64,000 nucleotides of DNA from Pseudomonas rhodesiae. GTDB lineage: Bacteria > Pseudomonadota > Gammaproteobacteria > Pseudomonadales > Pseudomonadaceae. The notes beneath the pieces are model-generated. The model was not told where the DNA came from, made no database searches, and saw nothing but the letters and a program-made list of their open reading frames with translations. The stretch covers positions 186,001 to 250,000 of the forward strand of contig NZ_VFEU01000006.1 of assembly GCF_007858255.1 (NCBI RefSeq). Direction: 5' to 3'. Below, piece by piece: positions 57,484 through 64,000 of this stretch (positions are counted from its first letter, which is position 1; each line of letters begins with the position of its first letter). The translations under genes were made by a program, and so were the position numbers.

Positions 57484-57502
57484 AACGAGAATGATTGTTA
57501 TC
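57484..57502 (-). promoter_or_regulatory. Fur box-like site upstream of the receptor gene
   Basis: GATAACAATCATTCTCG on the minus strand follows the GATAAT-hexamer pattern of Fur sites. Iron-dependent repression of the receptor is expected. Assigned by similarity to the consensus only. Confidence 0.65.
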
Positions 57503-57508
57503 TTTCTG

Positions 57509-59266
57509 TTACAAGGCCGGTGTTTCCTGTAGCACCACTTCGGTGGCGGCGGCTTTCTTCGGTTTGATCAGGCTGAAGTCGATCAGCGGCTTTTGCTGGC
57601 GTTGATAGGGGTCGCCAATCAGCAGCGGGCGCGGTTTGAAGCTGTCACTCACCAGGCTTTTGCTGCGGTCCAACTCAGTGGAGCTCAACCCGGCCAAGTC
57701 GGCCCAGGTGTGAATCAACTGTGAGCTGCTGTAGGGCCGCTGCAGGTCGCCGGCAAAATTCCAGCTGTGGCTTTCGCGCCATTTCGGCGAGGCGTAGGCC
57801 ATGAACGGAATGGTGTACATCGGCGCCGTCGGCTTGCCTTCATTACGGCCCAAAGTGCTGTGGCCGGCGGAGTCGAATACGTCTTCGCCATGGTCCGACA
57901 GGTACAGCAGGAAGCCGTTAGGGTCGGTCTTGGCGTAGTCCTTGATCAGGCTCGACACCACGAAGTCGTTGTACAGCACCGCATTGTCGTAGCTGTTGTA
58001 GGTCGGCAGCTGATCGTCGCTGATGCCCGCAGGCACACCTTCACGGTCGGTGAACTTGTCGAAGCTCGGCGGGTAACGGTACTGGTAGCTCATGTGCGTG
58101 CCCAGCAGGTGCACCACGATGAACTTACGCTCTGCCGGATCGGCCAGGGCCATGGAAAACGGTGCCAATACATCGCCGTCGTACTGACGGGCGTTCTGGT
58201 TGCGGTTGTTGTTCAAGTACACCTGCTCGTCGGCCTGTTCGGAAAAGGTCGTGAGCATGGTGTTGCGTTTGGTCATGGTCTGCTGGTTGGTGATCCAGTA
58301 AGTCTTGTAGCCGGCCTGTTTCATCATGCTGACGATGGATGGCGTCTTGAGGTACAGGTCAGGGTTTTCTTCATCGGCGAAGGTCAGCACCTGCTGCAAC
58401 GCCTCGATGGTGTAGGGGCGTGGGGTGATGACATTGTCGAACACGGCCAATTGGTCGCGCAGCTTGTCCAGCTCTGGTGTGGTTGCGCGTGGATAGCCGT
58501 ACAGGCTCATGCGCTGGCGGTTGGTCGATTCGCCGATGACCAGCACCAGTGTCGACGGCTGGCCGGCGGCGGCGTCCTTGAGGTTGGTCAGCGGCGGGAT
58601 CTGGCTGGCGCTGTGCAGCATGCCCTGCATGTTGTCCAGTTGTTCGGTGTAACGGCGGTAGGCCACGATCATCTGCCAAGGCACGGCCGGCTCGATGCGG
58701 GTTTCGAAGCGGTCGATGCCGTCGGCCAGGGTCTCGCTACGGGCAATCTGCTTGACCAGCGGGTAGCCGACAATGGCCACCAGGATCGCGGTTGCCGCCA
58801 GCAACGCCTGACCGCGCGGCAGGTAGACCGGGCGCACCCGGGTCCATAGGAAGATGGCTAAGGCAGTGTGGGCAATGAACGCCAGTACGATCCACCAGGC
58901 GAAGTACTGGGTGAGGTATTCACCGGCTTCGGAGATGTTCGACTCGAACATGATAAAGATGACGCTCTGGGAAAATTCCTGCTGATAAACGAAGAAATAT
59001 CCCAGACTGGCCATGGAACAGGCCCACAGCACCACGCCGATCACGGCGGCGAGTACACGGGTCTGGCGTGGAAAGACCAGCATCGGCGCGAGCCACAGGG
59101 CGCTCATGAAAAAGGCTTGGCGAAACCCGCTGAAACCCGAGGTGCCGCTGAGTTGGATCAGCAGTTGGGTAATACCCGAGAAGTACCAGAAAAACAGGAA
59201 CAGCCAGCCAAGGCCAACCCAATCAAAGCCTTTCGCAGACTTAGTGCTGCGTTTGAACATTGCCAT
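57509..59266 (-). CDS. cptA: Phosphoethanolamine transferase, CptA type
   Basis: A 585-residue inner-membrane protein with about five N-terminal transmembrane helices (to about residue 195) and a periplasmic alkaline-phosphatase-fold domain. The metal site LVIGESTNRQRMSLYGYPR, a nucleophile Thr probably in PRPYTIEALQ, LSDHGEDVFDS and HLLGTHMSY are all present. It transfers phosphoethanolamine, probably to lipopolysaccharide core or lipid A. The start at 59266 has GGAG upstream; a longer in-frame version adds 18 residues without support. Confidence 0.88.
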   Translation of the reverse strand: MAMFKRSTKSAKGFDWVGLGWLFLFFWYFSGITQLLIQLSGTSGFSGFRQAFFMSALWLAPMLVFPRQTRVLAAVIGVVLWACSMASLGYFFVYQQEFSQSVIFIMFESNISEAGEYLTQYFAWWIVLAFIAHTALAIFLWTRVRPVYLPRGQALLAATAILVAIVGYPLVKQIARSETLADGIDRFETRIEPAVPWQMIVAYRRYTEQLDNMQGMLHSASQIPPLTNLKDAAAGQPSTLVLVIGESTNRQRMSLYGYPRATTPELDKLRDQLAVFDNVITPRPYTIEALQQVLTFADEENPDLYLKTPSIVSMMKQAGYKTYWITNQQTMTKRNTMLTTFSEQADEQVYLNNNRNQNARQYDGDVLAPFSMALADPAERKFIVVHLLGTHMSYQYRYPPSFDKFTDREGVPAGISDDQLPTYNSYDNAVLYNDFVVSSLIKDYAKTDPNGFLLYLSDHGEDVFDSAGHSTLGRNEGKPTAPMYTIPFMAYASPKWRESHSWNFAGDLQRPYSSSQLIHTWADLAGLSSTELDRSKSLVSDSFKPRPLLIGDPYQRQQKPLIDFSLIKPKKAAATEVVLQETPAL

Positions 59267-59430
59267 CCGGCGCTCCAACCCAAGAGTTTTCCAGTTGACG
59301 CGCAGGGCTGCACGCAACACCGGCCACCCTGGTTTTAAGGGGCGGCCTTTGGGGGCGGGAGTATCGGGATGGGCGTGTGAAAACTTTGTGAGATTTTTGT
59401 AGGGGTTATCTTACAAAGCGGTGACAGGGC

Positions 59431-59610
59431 TCAGCAGAGTGCAGGTTGCGCGCCGGCCGGCTGATCCAGTTGAGCCTGGATGATGTACGAGCGCAGGCGC
59501 ATGACTTCCTGCTGCAATTGTTCGCGCTCGTCTTTCAACTGACGCAACTCATCGCGACGGATATTGACGTAGAGAGTCTGGGGAGGGCGGGTCATCTGTG
59601 CTGTGCTCAT
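59431..59610 (-). CDS. Small coiled-coil protein
   Basis: A 59-residue protein (MSTAQMTRPPQTLYVNIRRD) with a heptad-like helix (LRQLKDEREQLQQEVMRLRS). GAGG lies 7 bases before ATG 59610; an ATG 5 codons later is possible. Function unknown. It lies upstream of cptA on the same strand. Confidence 0.65.
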   Translation of the reverse strand: MSTAQMTRPPQTLYVNIRRDELRQLKDEREQLQQEVMRLRSYIIQAQLDQPAGAQPALC

Positions 59611-59881
59611 TGCTTGCCTCGCAAATAGCCGGTGTGTCGCGGTGTGCCAGAACGCTTGAGTCGAGGTTCTCGGCATCAGTCGGAAGCAATTCTGAATTCT
59701 TTTTCACAGCAATGGAACTTTTTTATTTTTGGTGGTCGTGTGACTTTTACCGCGGTGATGGTGAAACGATGGCATCTTTTTTGGCATGAAACTACACGGA
59801 TCCGCTCTGGACTAACCCTCATTAGCCTCATTGCGCTATAAACTATGTCACACATTTTTTAGTAGTTAGGAGCATCAGCAC
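59611..59881. promoter_or_regulatory. Divergent region upstream of gnd
   Basis: A locally A+T-rich 271-base gap. TATAAA (59837-59842) is a -10 candidate for gnd, 40 bases before its ATG; no matching -35 at standard distance was found. No HexR-like palindrome (TTGT-N-ACAA) was seen. Confidence 0.35.
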
Positions 59882-60861
59882 ATGCAACTGGGGATTATCG
59901 GACTAGGCCGCATGGGCGGGAATATTGCACGGCGCCTGATGCTCAATGGGCATACCACCGTTGTTTACGACCGTAACGAAGCATTTGTCAAAGGCTTGAG
60001 CGAAGAGGGCGCCACTGGCGTTGCCGATCTCAAAGCCCTGGTCGCCGGGCTGCAGCAGCCTCGCGCCGTGTGGGTCATGTTGCCGGCGGGCGACCCCACC
60101 GAGAACACCATTCAAGAACTCAGTGAACTGCTGGACAGCGGCGACGTGATCATCGATGGCGGCAACACCAACTACAAGGATGACGTACGCCGCGCCAAGG
60201 CCCTGGCGGAAAAAGGGCTTCACTATGTCGACGTCGGCACGTCCGGCGGTGTCTGGGGCCTGGAACGCGGCTATTGCATGATGATTGGCGGCGATACCGA
60301 AACCGTGCAGCGTCTGGACCCGATTTTCGCCAGCCTGGCGCCAGGCCTGGGCACCATCCCGCGAACCAAGGACCGTTCCGCCGCCGCCGACCCGCGCGCC
60401 GAACACGGTTATATCCACGCTGGGCCGGCCGGTTCCGGGCACTTCGTCAAGATGATCCATAACGGCATCGAATACGGAATGATGCAGGCGTTCGCCGAGG
60501 GTTTCGACATCCTCAAAACCAAGAACTCGGAGAACTTGCCCGAAGATCAGCGTTTCGACCTGAATGTGGCCGATATCGCCGAAGTGTGGCGCCGTGGCAG
60601 CGTGGTGTCGTCGTGGTTGCTGGACTTGACCGCCGATGCCCTGGCCACCGACCCGAAACTCGACGGCTATTCCGGCTCCGTGGCCGACAGTGGCGAAGGC
60701 CGCTGGACCATCGAAGCGGCCATGGAACAAGCCGTGCCGGTGCCGGTGCTGTCCACCTCGTTGTTCGCCCGTTTCCGCTCGCGCCAGCAGAGCACTTACG
60801 GTGACAAGATGCTGTCGGCGATGCGCTTCGGCTTCGGTGGTCACGTGGAGACTTCCAAAAA

Positions 60862-60865
<4 letters not shown>
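59882..60865 (+). CDS. gnd: 6-phosphogluconate dehydrogenase, decarboxylating, short type
   Basis: A 327-residue oxidoreductase turning 6-phosphogluconate into ribulose 5-phosphate and CO2. The dinucleotide fold is GLGRMGGN (7-14), the substrate motif [20 protein letters not shown] and the catalytic Lys/Asn are in [19 protein letters not shown]. About 140 residues shorter than E. coli Gnd, so it is of the YqeC/GndA short class, often NAD-preferring. AGGAG precedes the ATG; overlap with zwf by 4 bases. Confidence 0.94.
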
Positions 60866-62381
<1,516 letters not shown>

Positions 62382-62385
<4 letters not shown>

Positions 62386-63215
62386 GTGATGCCGCGATCC
62401 ACCCCGTCCGTTTTATCCTCAGCGACGTGGATGGCACGTTGCTGCATCCCGACCACAGCCTCAGCCAGCGCACGGCGGACGCGGTTCGTGCCTTGCGTGA
62501 CGCCGGTGTGCTGTTCAGCCTGGCCAGCGGGCGACCGCCCAAGGCCATGTTGCACCTGATTGAAACGTTCGGTATCGATGTTCCGGTGGCGGGCTTCAAT
62601 GGCGGCACGTTGATCCATCCGGACGGCAGGGTTTTGATAGCTCATCACCTACCTGCTGAAGCCGCGCTGATCGCCTTGGCGCTGTTTTCGGCCGAGCCGG
62701 AGGTGGAAGTCTGGATGTTTGCCGATGGCGATTGGCTGCGCCGTGGTTCGCCCGGCCCGATGGAACCGCGGGAAACCGCTGGGCTGGGTTATGGGCCGCA
62801 GGTGGTGGAGAGTTTTGAGCCCTATCTGGATCGGGTCGACAAGATTGTCGCTGCCAGCCTTAACACGCAACTGCTGGTGGAACTGGAGGCGCGTTTGCAC
62901 CCCAAGGTGGAAGGGCTGGCGCAGGTTTCGCGGTCGCAGCCGGTTTATCTGGATGTGACGGCCATGCTGGCCAATAAAGGCGAGGCGTTAAAAACGTTGG
63001 CCGAGCATCTGGGCGTGGCGCTTGAGCACACTGCGGCCATCGGTGATGGCGGCAATGACCCGGCGATGTTTGAGGTGGCCGGGCTGGCGATTGCCATGGG
63101 CCAGGCGGAAGAAACCGTCAAACGTCGCGCCAATGTGGTTACGGGCACTAATATTGAAGACGGTGCCGCAGAAGCTTTCGAGCGGTTTATTCTGCCGTCA
63201 CACGCAATACGCTAA
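62382..63215 (+). CDS. Cof-type HAD-IIB phosphatase
   Basis: A 277-residue sugar-phosphate-phosphatase-like protein: motif I DVDGTLLHPD (Asp15, Asp17), motif II LASGRPP, motif IV GDGGNDPAMF with the two metal Asp. C2B cap between. As third gene of gnd-zwf-HAD with 4-base overlaps it may act on a hexose-, gluconate- or lactone-phosphate; substrate unproven. Confidence 0.92.
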
Positions 63216-63218
63216 GTT

Positions 63219-63270
63219 CGACGGCACAACTTACGATCACGGTTTGTACGGATCGAAAGTTGTGCCGTCG
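63219..63270. terminator. Long perfect inverted repeat between convergent genes
   Basis: CGACGGCACAACTT (63219-63232) and AAGTTGTGCCGTCG (63257-63270) pair perfectly over 14 bases, then after one mismatch five more pairs (CGATC/GATCG), with a 12-base loop. It begins 3 bases after the HAD stop and ends 6 bases before the next gene. Likely a bidirectional terminator, though no T run follows. Confidence 0.7.
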
Positions 63271-63276
63271 ATTTAT

Positions 63277-63537
63277 TTACTTAGGCATTGCCCAGGATTG
63301 CAACTTATAGCCGCTTTTATCCAGTTCGGCACGCGCTTGCAACAGCAGGTTTTCCAATTGCGCGGGATCTGTGTAGGCACTCGACGAGAGTTGCTTGCGG
63401 CCGATGCGGTTGTTGGTGCGGTCGACGACGCTGAGGCTGAGGGCGCCATTGCCATCGTGCCAGGCCACGCACTGAAAGGGCTGGAAGGCACGGTCTGCGA
63501 TCAAAAGAGCTTCGTTGATGCGGAGCGGGGCGTTCAT
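63277..63537 (-). CDS. Small hypothetical protein
   Basis: An 86-residue protein: MNAPLRINEALLIADRAFQP, CVAWHDGNGALSLSVVD, then QLENLLLQARAELDKSGY. Alternation of strands and one helix; no signal peptide or membrane segment. Weak GAGAG upstream of ATG 63537. Family not recognised. Confidence 0.7.
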   Translation of the reverse strand: MNAPLRINEALLIADRAFQPFQCVAWHDGNGALSLSVVDRTNNRIGRKQLSSSAYTDPAQLENLLLQARAELDKSGYKLQSWAMPK

Positions 63538-63882
63538 TGGGGTCTCTCTCTAAATGCCCAATCAAATGAGTGCCGTCGGTTGGGCGAGCCAGGCGGCGAG
63601 TTACTTGTACTGATGCGCGATGGCGGGGTGCGGGTCACATGTTAGAGCAACAAATTTCAACTTTCCGTGATTGAGGTCATGTAAGCGCCTGTTTTGAAAG
63701 CTGATTGAAAGTTTCAACGGTCGGCAACTTTTTAATCGCTGAAGCAAGAAGATGGCTTTTTGCCCCGACTTATAGCGAAACGGTACAAGGCGCGCGTCAA
63801 TATCTTGCTAGGGTTAGCACCAGTCGTTACAACTGGTTGTTTCTAAATAACTTTAACGATTTTTGACGCCAAGGATCAGTCA
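63538..63882. promoter_or_regulatory. Divergent intergenic region before the response regulator
   Basis: 345 bases without a gene, increasingly A+T-rich. It holds TTGAAAG twice with an 11-base period (63694-63700, 63705-63711); the second copy is half of a palindrome TTGAAAGTTTCAA (63705-63717). TTTAAT follows at 63731. AAGGA stands before the ATG at 63883. Confidence 0.45.
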
Positions 63883-64000
63883 TGGGTGTGCCTCTCGTCC
63901 AACGCCGTTTGCTTGTGGTCGATCCGTGCGATGACTGCCATGGGCTGTTGCCCGGGCTGCGTACGGCGGGGTGGGAAGTGGACAGCTGTGCGCTGGAGGA
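63883..64000 (+). CDS. Response-regulator-like protein, 5' part only
   Basis: Only 39 codons are in the window. MGVPLVQRRLLVVDPCDDC reads like the first strand of a receiver domain (R-x-L-L-V-V-D), followed by a helix LLPGLRTAGWEVDSC and ALEE. The acidic pair after strand 1 is D-P-C-D-D instead of D-D, so the receiver is non-canonical or the phosphorylation pocket is altered. What follows (DNA-binding or other output) is beyond the edge. Confidence 0.7.

Overview
The window looks like chromosomal core DNA of a Pseudomonas of the fluorescens group. Four things point there. The base composition is uniformly G+C-rich. The proteins recognised have the lengths and neighbours of Pseudomonas versions (two-substrate-binding-protein Npp transporter beside mltD-gloB-rnhA-dnaQ; cysI-DUF934; metH, cti, nfuA; aerobic cobalamin genes; nadK to pepN). 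Paired GGGGGCTTGCCCCC palindromes (REPINs) recur between genes. No insertion sequence, phage, CRISPR array, tRNA or rRNA was found. Positions and motifs were read by eye; family names come from recognition, not from a search.

Layout. 1-3155: the N-terminal part of a very large uncharacterised protein (minus) running off the left edge. 3258-10644: a five-gene peptide/peptidyl-nucleoside ABC importer (nppA1-A2-B-C-D, minus), translationally coupled throughout. 10855-13133: mltD and gloB (minus). 13199-15251: methyltransferase, rnhA, dnaQ (plus). 15363-18208: lysine decarboxylase plus a GNAT acetyltransferase, convergent with a LysR gene. 19280-24272: small hypothetical proteins, an FMN reductase, pyruvate:quinone oxidoreductase (poxB), and an old-yellow-enzyme-type oxidoreductase divergent from a MerR gene, sharing a textbook 19-bp-spacer MerR promoter. 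24314-34333: sulfite reductase with its DUF934 partner, a small membrane protein, a decayed substrate-binding-protein pseudogene, DUF2970, metH, cti and nfuA.

34672-43890 is a cobalamin island. Two cobalamin riboswitches lie back to back in one 640-base intergenic region. The minus-strand one controls cbtB-cbtA-cobE-cobM (cobalt uptake and corrin-ring methylation). The plus-strand one controls cobW-cobN-chlI-like-VWA (metal insertion). B12-dependent metH lies in the same window but has no visible riboswitch.

44017-54710: DUF1853 divergent from a coupled run nadK - metallophosphatase - rhomboid protease - YeaC - DUF2797 - pepN, then a WYL-type regulator with a perfect operator-like palindrome, an NTF2-like protein, zapE and a GNAT gene. 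54799-59610: a small secreted protein, a TonB-dependent siderophore receptor with a Fur-box-like site, a CptA-type phosphoethanolamine transferase and a small coiled-coil protein. 59882-63215: gnd-zwf-HAD phosphatase, joined by 4-base overlaps (oxidative pentose phosphate branch). 63277-64000: a small hypothetical protein and the start of a response-regulator-like gene cut by the right edge.

Most of the window is ordinary core genome. The least explained parts are the giant protein at the left edge, the paired riboswitches and their expression platforms, a hairpin covering the DUF2970 ribosome-binding site, the long perfect inverted repeat after the HAD gene, and several regulator/palindrome pairs.
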